A DNA stretch of 64,000 nt from Sphingomonas natans. GTDB taxonomy: Bacteria > Pseudomonadota > Alphaproteobacteria > Sphingomonadales > Sphingomonadaceae. The notes under the pieces were generated by a model, which was not told the DNA's origin, made no database searches, and worked only from the letters and a program-made list of their open reading frames with translations. This document shows positions 17,350-26,539 of the stretch, one piece after another (position 1 is the first letter of the stretch; every line of letters starts with the position of its first letter). The position numbers were made by a program, and so were the translations under genes. Location: contig NZ_JAUOTP010000004.1 in the NCBI RefSeq assembly GCF_030546695.1, forward strand, positions 124,001-188,000, in the 5' to 3' direction.

Positions 17350-18141
17350 ATGACCCTTTCGGACCTGCTGGGGAGGCCGGACCGTTGGGCCAGGCTGCTG
17401 GGATGGGCGCTCGCACTGGGGCTCCTGCTCGGCATCATCGGCCCGTTCGGAAGCTATCCCGCCAACATGTTCACGCGCACCGTCTATTGGACGGGGCTGT
17501 TCGTGGGCGGCACCTTGCTGCTGTGGCCGTGCGTGGCGGCGGCCGCCGTGATCGGCCCGGCGCGCGGTTTCCCCCTGCCTTTCGCCTTCGTCGTGATTGC
17601 GCTGGCCGGCGCGGTGCCCGTGGCGGCCTTGGCGGCGGCGGGCGGGCATCTGTTCTGGCCGGTTCGCGCCTCGGGCATGCGGGCGCTGGAATGGTATGGC
17701 CAGACGGTCGTCATCGCTCTCCCCGTCGCCGCCGGCGCCCTGTGGCTGGAAACGCGTCTTTACGGCGGCGAGAGGCCTTTACCGCCGATAGCCGAATCGC
17801 CGCCGTCGGCGGACGTCACTCACCGCCTGCCCGATCATCTGCTGGAAAGCGCGTTGTGCCTGCAGATGGAGGACCATCACGTCCGCATCCACGCGCATCA
17901 GCGATCCTGGTTGCAGCTGGCGACTTTGCGCGAGGCGATCGATCAGATCGGGCCCGAGCGCGGGCTCCAGGTCCACCGCTCCTGGTGGGTCGCGCGCGAT
18001 GCGGTGCGCGATGTCGTCGAGGACGGCCGCTCGGTGCGGCTCAAGCTGGCAAACGGACTGGAAGTGCCCGTCGCGCGCAACCGGATCGCCGATCTGCGCA
18101 CGCGTGGCTGGCTCGATGGCCGGCAGGAGATCGCCGGCTAG
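17350..18141 (+). CDS. Membrane-anchored LytTR-domain regulator
   Basis: 263 residues from ATG 17350. Four hydrophobic spans fill about residues 15-140. From about residue 160 there is a LytTR DNA-binding domain: LLESALCLQMEDHHVRIH, a central LREAIDQI and the signature VHRSWWVARDAV, then VPVARNRIADLR. Such membrane LytTR proteins act as one-component transcription regulators. Targets are unknown; the divergent methyltransferase is the nearest candidate. Its TAG stop overlaps the stop of the facing gene on a CTAG palindrome. Confidence 0.88.
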   Translation: MTLSDLLGRPDRWARLLGWALALGLLLGIIGPFGSYPANMFTRTVYWTGLFVGGTLLLWPCVAAAAVIGPARGFPLPFAFVVIALAGAVPVAALAAAGGHLFWPVRASGMRALEWYGQTVVIALPVAAGALWLETRLYGGERPLPPIAESPPSADVTHRLPDHLLESALCLQMEDHHVRIHAHQRSWLQLATLREAIDQIGPERGLQVHRSWWVARDAVRDVVEDGRSVRLKLANGLEVPVARNRIADLRTRGWLDGRQEIAG

Positions 18142-18779
18142 CGCATCGTGGCATGCTTGGGGAGCACCATCCGCACGATCGGCGCGCGCGCGGTCGCGCG
18201 GCGGCGGACATCGCCTTCCATCAGCCGATCGAGCAGCGCCTGCCCTTCGCTCCACCGGCCGAGCCCGGAGCCGGCGTTGATATGCCCCAGATCGTCGAGC
18301 AGGACGAGATCGGCGAGCCAGGCCGAGGCCATGTCGGCGGCGCGATCGCGCCGGCAATAGGGATCGTCGGTCGAGGCGACGACGAGCGCGGGGAACGGCA
18401 AGGGCGCGAGTGGCGTCGGCGCGAAGCGCGCGATCACGTCGGGCGAGCGGCAGCGATCGACATCGGGCGGCGCGACAAGCAAGGCACCAGCGACGCGGCT
18501 CGTCACGTCCTGCCCGAGCAACCCCGCCCACCAGGCGACCGCGATGCAGCCGAGGCTGTGCGCGACGAGGATCACCGGGCCGCCCGCGGCGCGGACCGCC
18601 TGATCGATCCGCCCGATCCAGACATTCCGCACGGGCGTGTCCCAGCAGCCGAGCTCAACCCGCCTGCAATCGGCGCGCTCCTGCTCCCACAATGTCTGCC
18701 AATGGCCGGGGCCGCTATTGCCGAGGCCGGGCACGATCAGGCAGGTGGGGGAACGGCGCAGATCTTCTTCGAACATCAT
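18138..18779 (-). CDS. RBBP9/YdeN family alpha/beta hydrolase
   Basis: 213 residues. It begins with a strand and oxyanion loop (CLIVPGLGNSGPGHWQTLW) typical of the RBBP9/YdeN family. The nucleophile elbow is VAHSLGC, an acid is likely in VASTDDPYC and the His in DLGHINAGSG. Family members are serine hydrolases of uncertain physiological substrate. No signal peptide. It converges with the LytTR gene, the two stop codons sharing three bases. Confidence 0.9.
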   Translation of the reverse strand: MMFEEDLRRSPTCLIVPGLGNSGPGHWQTLWEQERADCRRVELGCWDTPVRNVWIGRIDQAVRAAGGPVILVAHSLGCIAVAWWAGLLGQDVTSRVAGALLVAPPDVDRCRSPDVIARFAPTPLAPLPFPALVVASTDDPYCRRDRAADMASAWLADLVLLDDLGHINAGSGLGRWSEGQALLDRLMEGDVRRRATARAPIVRMVLPKHATMR

Positions 18780-18890
18780 CGTCGCGACTCCACGGTGGGA
18801 GCCACGATGATATCCGAACCTGAACGCCAGACAACGAATTGCGGCTTAATGGGGGCACAGTTCGGCTTGTGGACCCGCCCGAGGTTCAGG

Positions 18891-18991
18891 CGTCATCCTG
18901 AACTTGTTTCAGGATCCATGGCCTGCCCTTCCAACCCGCGCGCGGGTGGCCGAGGTCGGTTCATGGATGCTGAAACAAGTTCAGCATGACG
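18891..18991. repeat. Inverted intergenic repeat, family B copy 2
   Basis: 29-base arms (CGTCATCCTGAACTTG... and ...CAAGTTCAGCATGACG) with two mismatches on the right arm, both C for G. It lies between the hydrolase start and the enolase 3' end, so it could form the enolase transcript end. It matches the repeat at 10528-10627. Confidence 0.9.
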
Positions 18992-19004
18992 GAAGGAGAG
19001 GCTT

Positions 19005-20324
<1,320 letters not shown>

Positions 20325-20418
20325 CTATCGGGGCCTCCCGAAAAGGGCAATAATGAGGGCCCCTCATGGAACGCGGCTGCGCGGCCATGTGTTGGAGTTC
20401 GCGAAAAGGAGATCAGCC

Positions 20419-20973
20419 ATGGCCGCTGCCGACAAGCCCCTGCCGGAAGGCACCGATCACGTCATCAACGGCGCCAGCTCGCTGGGCGACGACGATATCG
20501 GCACGACCGCAACGTCGAGCTCTACCGACGCTTCGTCCGATGCGTCGGATACGACGGACGGTTCGACCGCCGGAGCCGACGCCCCGCGCGGCGCCTTCTT
20601 CGAACGCTTCGAGGACGTGAAGGCGCAGGGCTATGACCGGGCACGCGAATATGCCGTGCTCGGCAAGGACCGGACGACGGGCGCGCTCGACGATTTCATC
20701 CGCATGATCAACGATGCCGCCGGGCAGGTCGATAGCAAGGTCGGCAGCCAATATGGCGATTATGCCCGCCGCGCCGCCGAAGGCATCGCCTCCTTCAACG
20801 ATGCGCTGAAGGGCAAGGATGTGGACGATCTGTTCACCGATGCGCGCGAGATGGTCGCCAAGGCGCCCGCGATCGCGGTCGGCACGGCGGCGGCGCTGGG
20901 TTTCGTCGTCGCGCGGCTGGCCAAGGCCGGGCTCGACACGGCCAAGCCCGACAAAGATGAACCCTCGGCCTGA
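20419..20973 (+). CDS. Small Ser/Thr/Asp-rich protein, first of a membrane/stress cluster
   Basis: 184 residues from ATG 20419 with AAAAGGAGA upstream. Residues 25-60 are a low-complexity Ser/Thr/Asp tract. The middle is helical and charged, and the C-terminus carries a short hydrophobic segment (IAVGTAAALGFVVARL), the placement seen in DUF883/ElaB/YqjD-type proteins. Function is not known. It leads a tight four-gene set ending at 22022. Confidence 0.75.
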   Translation: MAAADKPLPEGTDHVINGASSLGDDDIGTTATSSSTDASSDASDTTDGSTAGADAPRGAFFERFEDVKAQGYDRAREYAVLGKDRTTGALDDFIRMINDAAGQVDSKVGSQYGDYARRAAEGIASFNDALKGKDVDDLFTDAREMVAKAPAIAVGTAAALGFVVARLAKAGLDTAKPDKDEPSA

Positions 20974-20981
20974 CGCACCAG

Positions 20982-21308
20982 GTGAGGGGGAGTCACGAGG
21001 CGTCGTTGCGCGAGCTGCTCGCGCGCTTGATCGACAGCGGCAAGGCCTTCGTCCAGGCCGAGCTGACGCTCGTCAAATTGACGGCGGCGAAATGGGCGGG
21101 CGCGGCGAAGATCGGCGCGGTGCTGATCGTCGTCGCGTTGATCCTGATCAACGCGGCGGTGATCGTGCTCGTCGCGGCGCTCGGCATGGCGCTGGCGACA
21201 TGGCTCGGCGTCGCGGGCGGTCTCGCCGTGGCGGCGCTGATCGCGATCCTCGTCGCGGGGCTGCTCGGCTGGCTGGCCGTGCGGCGCTTCGCGGCGATGG
21301 TGAAGTGA
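20982..21308 (+). CDS. Phage holin family / YqjE-like membrane protein
   Basis: 108 residues from GTG 20982; a TTG at 21006 is an alternative. Two long hydrophobic hairpin segments (ILINAAVIVLVAALGMALA and LAVAALIAILVAGLLG) follow an amphipathic N-terminus (ELLARLIDSGKAFVQAELTL). This is the layout of the holin-superfamily III / YqjE group. Here it is chromosomal and not part of a phage. It lies 8 bases after the previous gene. Confidence 0.82.
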   Translation: MRGSHEASLRELLARLIDSGKAFVQAELTLVKLTAAKWAGAAKIGAVLIVVALILINAAVIVLVAALGMALATWLGVAGGLAVAALIAILVAGLLGWLAVRRFAAMVK

Positions 21309-21309
21309 C

Positions 21310-21588
21310 GTGACCGACTCCGAACTGCTCGCCGCCCGGGCACGTGCGGCCGCCGCGCGCGCCGACTTGCAGGCGACAGTGCGCGAACTCCAGGCGCGGC
21401 TGCGGCCGTCCAGCCTCGCCAGCGACGCGCTGGATGGCATCAAGCGCAAGAGCGAGGACATGGCCGAGGACGCCGTCGATGCGGTGCGCAAGCGCCCCGT
21501 CGCCGCGTCCGCCGTCGTCGCCGGCATCGGCGCGCTGATCGGCGCGCGCCTCTATTTCCGCAAATCGAACGAAGGAGACCCCTCATGA
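21310..21588 (+). CDS. DUF3618 family protein
   Basis: 92 residues starting at GTG one base after the previous stop. An amphipathic helix (ARADLQATVRELQARLRPSS) is followed by a C-terminal hydrophobic anchor (VAASAVVAGIGALIGARLYF), as in DUF3618/YqjD-like membrane-anchored proteins. Its stop overlaps the next start (ATGA), indicating translational coupling. Confidence 0.82.
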   Translation: MTDSELLAARARAAAARADLQATVRELQARLRPSSLASDALDGIKRKSEDMAEDAVDAVRKRPVAASAVVAGIGALIGARLYFRKSNEGDPS

Positions 21589-22022
21589 GCAAGAGCGACA
21601 AGAAGCCTGCAAAGCCCGAGCCCGCGCGCCAGGAGCTCGCGACGTCGAAGGTGACGACCGCCTACGAAGCGGCGCGCGACAAGGCGTCGGGCGCGGTCCA
21701 GTCGACCGTGTCGCTGCTCGAAAGCAATCCGCTCGCGGCCTTGCTCGGCGGGATCGCGCTCGGTGCTGCGGCAGGTGCGCTGGTCCCGCGCAGCGACAAA
21801 GAGAAGGCGCTGCTGGCCCCGCTTGGCGACAAGCTCGCCGCCGCCGCTGCCGCCGCGATCGCAGCGGGCCGCGAGGCCGGTGCAGAAGCGATCAAGGGCA
21901 CCGCGCTCAACAAGGATACGCTGCGCGATCAGGTGACGAGCCTGCTGGGCGAGGCGACAAAGGCCGCGACCGCCGCCGGCACCGCGGCTTTCGCCGCCGG
22001 GCGGGACAAGGTTTCGGGCTGA
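21585..22022 (+). CDS. Ala-rich membrane-associated protein of the same cluster
   Basis: 145 residues. Lys-rich N-terminus, then one hydrophobic segment (LAALLGGIALGAAAGALVP) and a long Ala-rich helical tail with repeats of AATAAGTAAF type. No catalytic motif. It is translationally coupled to the DUF3618 gene, with a GAAGGAGA ribosome binding site inside that gene. Probably part of an envelope or ribosome-associated stress group like E. coli yqjD-yqjE-yqjK; this is inference from layout. Confidence 0.75.
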   Translation: MSKSDKKPAKPEPARQELATSKVTTAYEAARDKASGAVQSTVSLLESNPLAALLGGIALGAAAGALVPRSDKEKALLAPLGDKLAAAAAAAIAAGREAGAEAIKGTALNKDTLRDQVTSLLGEATKAATAAGTAAFAAGRDKVSG

Positions 22023-22124
22023 GGCCGCCCGGGCGCCCGCCCCGCCGCTCATTCGGCTGGCGTTCACGGCGGGAACGCTAGCTAACCTCAGCGCTTTTTA
22101 TCGCGCACCATCCGAGAGACCATC

Positions 22125-22724
22125 ATGACCCCCACCCGTTCGTTCCTCACCGCTCTGGCCTGCACGACGGCTGCGCTCGCAGCGCCGCTGGCGACGATGC
22201 CCGCGCAGGCCGCGGTCGATTCCTCCGATCCGCAGCGCTTCATCCAGACGCTGACCGCCGACGGCTTCGTCGCGATGAAGACCGGCAACAAGGCCGCCGC
22301 GCGCGCGCAGTTCCGCACGTTGCTCGCCAGCCACGTCGCGGTCGATCAGATCGGCGACCGGCTCGTCCGACGCTGGCTGCCGACCATCACGCCCGCGCAG
22401 AAGGCCGCCTACAAGCAGGCGCTGCCCACCTATATCGTCGGCACTTATGCGGATCGCCTGTTCGAATATTCGGATGCGACGATCAAGATCATCCGCGCCC
22501 AGCCCGCAGGCGGCGGCGTCGATGTGATGACGCAGGTTATCAAGCCCGGCAACCAGCCGATCCCGGCGGTCTGGTCGGTTTCTCAGGTCGGCGGCGCATG
22601 GAAGGTTGCCAATCTGCGCGTGGGCGGCATTAACGTGGCGATGGCGCAGGCGGCGGATTTCGACAGCGTCATCCAGCGCGAGGGATTCGACGCGCTGATC
22701 AAAAAGATGAAGGCGCGCGGCTGA
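22125..22724 (+). CDS. mlaC: MlaC-like phospholipid-binding protein
   Basis: 199 residues with a signal peptide (FLTALACTTAALAAPLATMPAQA). The mature part resembles the MlaC/Ttg2D family: RTLLASHVAVDQIG, ITPAQKAAYKQALPTYI and VWSVSQVGGAWKVANLRV, ending in FDALIKKMKARG. MlaC shuttles phospholipids across the periplasm to the MlaFEDB ABC complex. No other mla gene is adjacent, so it is an isolated copy and the exact role may differ. Confidence 0.85.
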   Translation: MTPTRSFLTALACTTAALAAPLATMPAQAAVDSSDPQRFIQTLTADGFVAMKTGNKAAARAQFRTLLASHVAVDQIGDRLVRRWLPTITPAQKAAYKQALPTYIVGTYADRLFEYSDATIKIIRAQPAGGGVDVMTQVIKPGNQPIPAVWSVSQVGGAWKVANLRVGGINVAMAQAADFDSVIQREGFDALIKKMKARG

Positions 22725-22755
22725 TCCGGCTGCCGCCGAACGGAAGGAACGGCAG

Positions 22756-22974
22756 TTGAGCAAGCTCCATCTCGTCTTCGGCGGCAGGGTCAAGGATCCG
22801 CGCGAACTGGATTTCGTCGATCTCGCAGGCCTCGACGTCATCGGCTTCTATCCCGATTACAAATCGGCGGAGAATGCCTGGCGCGGCGCCGCGCAGAAGA
22901 CGGTCGACGATGCCGAGATGCGGTATGTGATCGTGCATATGCACCGGCTGCTAGAGCCCGATCTGGGCGTGTGA
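22756..22974 (+). CDS. DUF4170 family protein
   Basis: 72 residues from TTG 22756, with GGAAGGAACGG upstream. The sequence LVFGGRVKDPRELDFVDL, then VIGFYPDYKSAENAWRGAAQ and YVIVHMHRLL, fits the short alphaproteobacterial DUF4170 family. It is cytosolic and of unknown function. A longer start is unlikely because the upstream gene ends just before. Confidence 0.85.
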   Translation: MSKLHLVFGGRVKDPRELDFVDLAGLDVIGFYPDYKSAENAWRGAAQKTVDDAEMRYVIVHMHRLLEPDLGV

Positions 22975-23065
22975 CGCGCGAATTTTTCCGCGCATTTACA
23001 ATAGCCATTGGTCGTAATCCCCGATTTTTCAGGGAACGCGCCGCTGCGCAAATCGTTAATAAACC

Positions 23066-23323
23066 ATGTACAGCGTTCTCTTTGCGCTCCTGGCGACGAC
23101 CACGTTCATGGGCCGACCGGCGACACCGCCGATCGAGTCCGCGCGCGCGATCGTGCGACCGGCGCCCGCGGGCAGCGAGGCTGCCGATCCCGGCGTCTCC
23201 GCCGTCCAGGCACGCCGCACGCCTGGGCTGAAAGATCCGGAAATCGGCGAAAGCGACGCGACGCTCGACAAATTGTGGGTGCCCCTGCCCTGCACGCGGG
23301 TCGGCCGGCGGATGGTCTGCTGA
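23066..23323 (+). CDS. Small possibly exported protein, unknown
   Basis: 85 residues from ATG 23066. A short hydrophobic N-terminus (YSVLFALLATTTFMG) may be a signal peptide. The rest is Pro/Ala-rich and ends WVPLPCTRVGRRMVC with two cysteines. No strong ribosome binding site. It lies in a locally AT-richer stretch before exonuclease III. It may not be real; I keep it because no other frame explains the gap. Confidence 0.45.
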   Translation: MYSVLFALLATTTFMGRPATPPIESARAIVRPAPAGSEAADPGVSAVQARRTPGLKDPEIGESDATLDKLWVPLPCTRVGRRMVC

Positions 23324-23381
23324 GCCGCGCGGAACGGTTCGGCCCGCCGGCGGATTATCCGGCGATGCCAATGCTCACCGC

Positions 23382-24158
23382 ATGAAGATCGCTACCTACA
23401 ATGTGAACGGCATCAACGGCCGCCTGCCCGTGCTGCTGCGCTGGTTGTCCGAGGCGCTGCCCGACATCGTCTGCCTGCAGGAACTGAAGGCCCCGGACGA
23501 GAAATTTCCCGAAGCAGCGCTCGCCGAGCTCGGCTATCGCGCGATCTGGCAGGGCCAGAAGAGCTGGAACGGCGTCGCGATCCTGAGCCGCGCGGGCGAG
23601 ATCCACGAGACACGCCGCGGCCTACCGGGCGAGGCCGAGGACACGCACAGCCGCTATATCGAAGCGGCGGTCGCGGGCATCCTGATCGGCGGCCTCTACT
23701 TGCCGAACGGCAATCCGAGGCCGGGCCCGAAGTTCGACTATAAATTGCGCTGGTTCGATCGCCTGATCGATCATGCCGCCGGACTCATCGAGAGCGGCCT
23801 GCCGGTCATGATCGCGGGCGACTTCAACGTGATGCCGACCGAGCGCGACGTCTACAAACCCGAACGCTGGCTCGACGACGCGCTCTTCGCGCCCGAGGCC
23901 CGCGCGGCTTACTTCCGCCTATTGGATCAGGGCTGGACCGACGCGCTGCGCACCACGCATCCCGACGAGACGATCTACACCTTCTGGGATTATTTCCGGA
24001 ACGCCTATGCCCGCAACGCGGGGCTGCGCATCGATCACCTGCTGCTCAGCCCCGCGCTCTCCGATCGGCTCGTCGCGGCAGGGGTCGATGCGCATGTCCG
24101 CGGCTGGGAGAAGACGAGCGATCACGCGCCGGTTTGGATCGAATTGCGGGACGGGTGA
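23382..24158 (+). CDS. xth: Exodeoxyribonuclease III
   Basis: 258 residues, full length. A 3'-5' exonuclease and AP endonuclease of base excision repair. EEP-fold residues are visible: MKIATYNVNGINGRL, the metal Glu in CLQELKAPDE, the Asp/Asn pair in IAGDFNVMPTERD and the C-terminal catalytic SDHAPVWIE. The inverted repeat at 24191-24301 follows the stop. Confidence 0.95.
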   Translation: MKIATYNVNGINGRLPVLLRWLSEALPDIVCLQELKAPDEKFPEAALAELGYRAIWQGQKSWNGVAILSRAGEIHETRRGLPGEAEDTHSRYIEAAVAGILIGGLYLPNGNPRPGPKFDYKLRWFDRLIDHAAGLIESGLPVMIAGDFNVMPTERDVYKPERWLDDALFAPEARAAYFRLLDQGWTDALRTTHPDETIYTFWDYFRNAYARNAGLRIDHLLLSPALSDRLVAAGVDAHVRGWEKTSDHAPVWIELRDG

Positions 24159-24190
24159 GGAGGGCGGAAAGGATTCCCCCTTCCTAGCCC

Positions 24191-24301
24191 CGTTGGGTTC
24201 GAGCTTGTCGAGAACGCGCAGGGATCGAGCGAAGTCGAGAGCCCGTGCCACGTATCCCAGGCTCTAAGCCAATAAAGTTCTCGACAAGCTCGAACCCAAC
24301 G
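24191..24301. repeat. Inverted intergenic repeat, family C copy 1
   Basis: Perfect 25-base arms (CGTTGGGTTCGAGCTTGTCG... and its complement at 24277-24301) around 61 bases. Related but more degenerate copies lie at 30432-30542, 34954-35069 and 38689-38808. Here it sits between the convergent xth and grx ends. Confidence 0.9.
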
Positions 24302-24327
24302 GAAAGGAAGGGTCCCGGCCGCCGCCC

Positions 24328-24666
24328 TCAGGCGGCCGCCACGCCCTTGTCCTGCATGAGCTCGGCCAATTCGCCGCTCTCATACATTTCCATCATGATG
24401 TCCGATCCGCCGACGAATTCGCCCTTCACATAGAGCTGCGGGATCGTCGGCCAGTTCGAATAGTCCTTGATGCCCTGGCGCACGCCCTGATCCTGCAGGA
24501 CGTCGACCGATTCGAACGCGACGCCGAGATGCTCGAGGATCGCGATCGCGCGGCTCGAGAAGCCGCATTGCGGGAAGAGCGGCGTGCCCTTCATGAACAG
24601 GAGCACGTCATTGGCTTTGACGGCGGCATCGATGCGGGCCTGCGCGTCCTGGGTGGTGGTGGTCAT
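24328..24666 (-). CDS. grxD: Monothiol glutaredoxin (Grx4 type)
   Basis: 112 residues. CGFS active site in FMKGTPLFPQCGFSSRAIAI, then WPTIPQLYVKGEFVGG and GGSDIMMEMYESGEL, the hallmarks of CGFS glutaredoxins that carry [2Fe-2S] clusters with glutathione. The bolA gene lies immediately upstream in the same direction, 20 bases away; Grx and BolA form cluster-bridged heterodimers in known systems. Part of a small iron-sulfur/energy group. Confidence 0.96.
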   Translation of the reverse strand: MTTTTQDAQARIDAAVKANDVLLFMKGTPLFPQCGFSSRAIAILEHLGVAFESVDVLQDQGVRQGIKDYSNWPTIPQLYVKGEFVGGSDIMMEMYESGELAELMQDKGVAAA

Positions 24667-24686
24667 GGCAGGATATCCTCGACGGT

Positions 24687-24920
24687 TCAGGAAGGAAGGG
24701 CTGTGGTGAGCTGCAGCGCGTGGAGCACGCCGCCCATCCGCCCGCCAAGCGCATCATAGACGCGCTGGTGTTGGCGGACGCGGGGCATACCCCGGAAGCT
24801 TTCGGCGACGACGCGCGCCGAATAATGATCGCCGTCGCCCGCGAGATCGGTGATCTCGACATGCGCATCGGGGATCGCGGCGCGGATCATCGTCTCGATC
24901 TCGTCGGCCTGCATCGGCAT
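24687..24920 (-). CDS. bolA: BolA family protein
   Basis: 77 residues from ATG 24920, which has GAGGA at good spacing; a second ATG two codons later is possible. The fold signature includes DAHVEITDLAGDGDHYSARV and the conserved region RQHQRVYDALGGRMGG with the His and the VYDAL core. Together with the downstream CGFS glutaredoxin it should bind and pass on [2Fe-2S] clusters. Confidence 0.93.
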   Translation of the reverse strand: MPMQADEIETMIRAAIPDAHVEITDLAGDGDHYSARVVAESFRGMPRVRQHQRVYDALGGRMGGVLHALQLTTALPS

Positions 24921-24930
24921 CAGCGCGTCC

Positions 24931-25254
24931 TCACTGGCTTTCGAGCAACTGGCGGCGCGCCTCGACGGTCGCGTCGTGCAGCGCCGAGCGGACGCGCCCG
25001 TCATCCATGTCGACGCCCGCGCCGACCAGATCGCCCAGGAGCTTGCGGATCACGTCCTCGTCGCCGGCTTCCTCGAAATCGGCCTGGACGACCGCCTTCG
25101 CATAAGCGTCGGTCTCTTCGGCGGTCAGCCCCATCAGCCCCGCCGCCCAGGTGCCGACCAGCCGGTTGCGGCGCGCGGTGATGCGGAACGCCATTTCCTC
25201 TTCCCGCGCGAACTGGCTCTCGAAAGCGCGCTCGCGATCTGAAAAATCGGTCAT
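24931..25254 (-). CDS. DUF1476 / F1-ATPase inhibitor zeta subunit
   Basis: 107 residues from ATG 25254. FSDRERAFESQFAREEEMAF at the N-terminus followed by the helical RNRLVGTWAAGLMGL region matches DUF1476, the family of the alphaproteobacterial ATP synthase inhibitor subunit zeta characterised in Paracoccus denitrificans. The N-terminal segment inserts in F1 and stops ATP hydrolysis. It is 10 bases upstream of bolA, suggesting co-expression. Function in this organism is inferred from family. Confidence 0.93.
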   Translation of the reverse strand: MTDFSDRERAFESQFAREEEMAFRITARRNRLVGTWAAGLMGLTAEETDAYAKAVVQADFEEAGDEDVIRKLLGDLVGAGVDMDDGRVRSALHDATVEARRQLLESQ

Positions 25255-25337
25255 GTCGGCTCCCGTAACATTCGGTTTGGCAAATAGGCACGCACGCCGC
25301 CGAGCGCAACGGAGGTGCATAACCAGCGTGATTCCTC

Positions 25338-25460
25338 ACCCCGCTCATCCTGAGGAGCCATTGAGCGAAGTCGAAATGGCGTCTCGAAGGACGGTGGCGA
25401 CAGTGCGGGTCCTTCGAGACGGGCCTTCGCCAAGCTCAGTCCCTCCTCAGGATGAGCGGG
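25338..25460. repeat. Nested palindromic intergenic repeat, family A copy 2
   Basis: Perfect 16-base outer arms (CCGCTCATCCTGAGGA at 25341-25356 and its complement at 25444-25459) enclose a perfect 12-base inner pair, GTCTCGAAGGAC / GTCCTTCGAGAC. It matches 691-812. It separates the zeta-subunit gene from DUF2794. Confidence 0.9.
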
Positions 25461-25478
25461 CGAGAGAAGATCGTCTTA

Positions 25479-25814
25479 TCAATCCACCAGCTTCATCAGC
25501 TTGCGCTCCAGCGGCGCGAGCACCGGCCCTAGTTCGTGCCCGCGCTTGAGCACCGCGCCCGCCTCGCCGATCAGCGCCCATTCGCCCTGGCGCAGGCGCA
25601 AGGCCGGGCGCTTCTCGATCCGATATTCGGGGCGCTCGGCGGTGCGGCGGAAGCAGGCGAAGGAGGCCGCATCGCGCCCGAAATTCATCGCATAATCGCG
25701 CCAGTGCCCAGCCGCGACCATCCGGCCATAGACGTCGAGGATCTTCTGCAATTCGCCCCGATCGAACACCACCTGCACAAGCGCAGGGCCGGGAAAGGGC
25801 GTGACGATGCCCAT
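25479..25814 (-). CDS. DUF2794 family protein
   Basis: 111 residues. VVFDRGELQKILDVYGRMVA, then WRDYAMNFGRDAASFACFRR, then EYRIEKRPALRLRQGEWAL correspond to the short alphaproteobacterial DUF2794 family. No membrane span or catalytic motif. It lies downstream of cysE on the same strand, 32 bases away. Function unknown. Confidence 0.9.
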   Translation of the reverse strand: MGIVTPFPGPALVQVVFDRGELQKILDVYGRMVAAGHWRDYAMNFGRDAASFACFRRTAERPEYRIEKRPALRLRQGEWALIGEAGAVLKRGHELGPVLAPLERKLMKLVD

Positions 25815-25846
25815 CAGGCGTCACGCCCCATCCGAATGAAATCCGC

Positions 25847-26539
25847 TCAGGCGCAATCGCGATCCCGCGCCGGCTTTTCGCCCTCGCGCTGCTCGATCAA
25901 TGAGGCGAGCCGGGCGCGCAGCGTCTCGACCTCGCACTTCAGCAGTTCCAGCTGCTGGGTCTGCGGATCGAAGCGTTCGCTGCACGGCGTCCCATAGGGA
26001 ATGAAGCTATTATAATTCTGCGCATCCACCAAGGTGGGGCGTGCGGGGATGCCCGTCATCGTCGCGCCCGGCGGCACGTCGCGCGTGACGACCGCGTTCG
26101 CGCCGATCCGTGCGCCCTGGCCCACCGTGATCGGCCCCAGCACCTGCGCGCCGGATCCGATGATCACATCGTCCTCAATCGTCGGGTGGCGCTTGCCGGC
26201 GACGCCGTTGGCGGGGTTCGTGCCGCCCAGCGTCACGCACTGGTAGATCGTCACATTGTCGCCGATGACCGCGGTCTCGCCGATCACGGTGAAACCATGA
26301 TCGATGAAGAAGTTGGCGCCGATCTTGGCGCCCGGATGGATGTCGATCGCCGAAAACAGCCGGCCGATATGATTGACGACGCGCGCAAGGAACCAGAGCT
26401 CGGCCTCGAACAGCCAGTGCGCGGCGCGGTGGAACACGAGCGCGCACACGCCCGGGTAAAGCAAGATCTCCCAACGCGAACGCGGCGCGGGATCGCGCGC
26501 CTTCACGGAATCGAGATAGGCGATCACTTCGCGCTTCAT
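25847..26539 (-). CDS. cysE: Serine O-acetyltransferase
   Basis: 230 residues. Left-handed beta-helix hexapeptide repeats run from about residue 65 ([18 protein letters not shown]) through [31 protein letters not shown] and [17 protein letters not shown]. The catalytic His/Asp region is FIDHGFTV. It makes O-acetylserine for cysteine synthesis. The C-terminal tail ([15 protein letters not shown]) looks coiled-coil. The shorter N-terminus is like the EpsC/SAT subgroup. Confidence 0.93.
   Translation of the reverse strand: MKREVIAYLDSVKARDPAPRSRWEILLYPGVCALVFHRAAHWLFEAELWFLARVVNHIGRLFSAIDIHPGAKIGANFFIDHGFTVIGETAVIGDNVTIYQCVTLGGTNPANGVAGKRHPTIEDDVIIGSGAQVLGPITVGQGARIGANAVVTRDVPPGATMTGIPARPTLVDAQNYNSFIPYGTPCSERFDPQTQQLELLKCEVETLRARLASLIEQREGEKPARDRDCA

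Noticed and set aside
20982..21308. Holin gene as evidence of a prophage
   Set aside because: No phage structural, lysis or integrase genes are near; the neighbours are DUF3618-type chromosomal genes.
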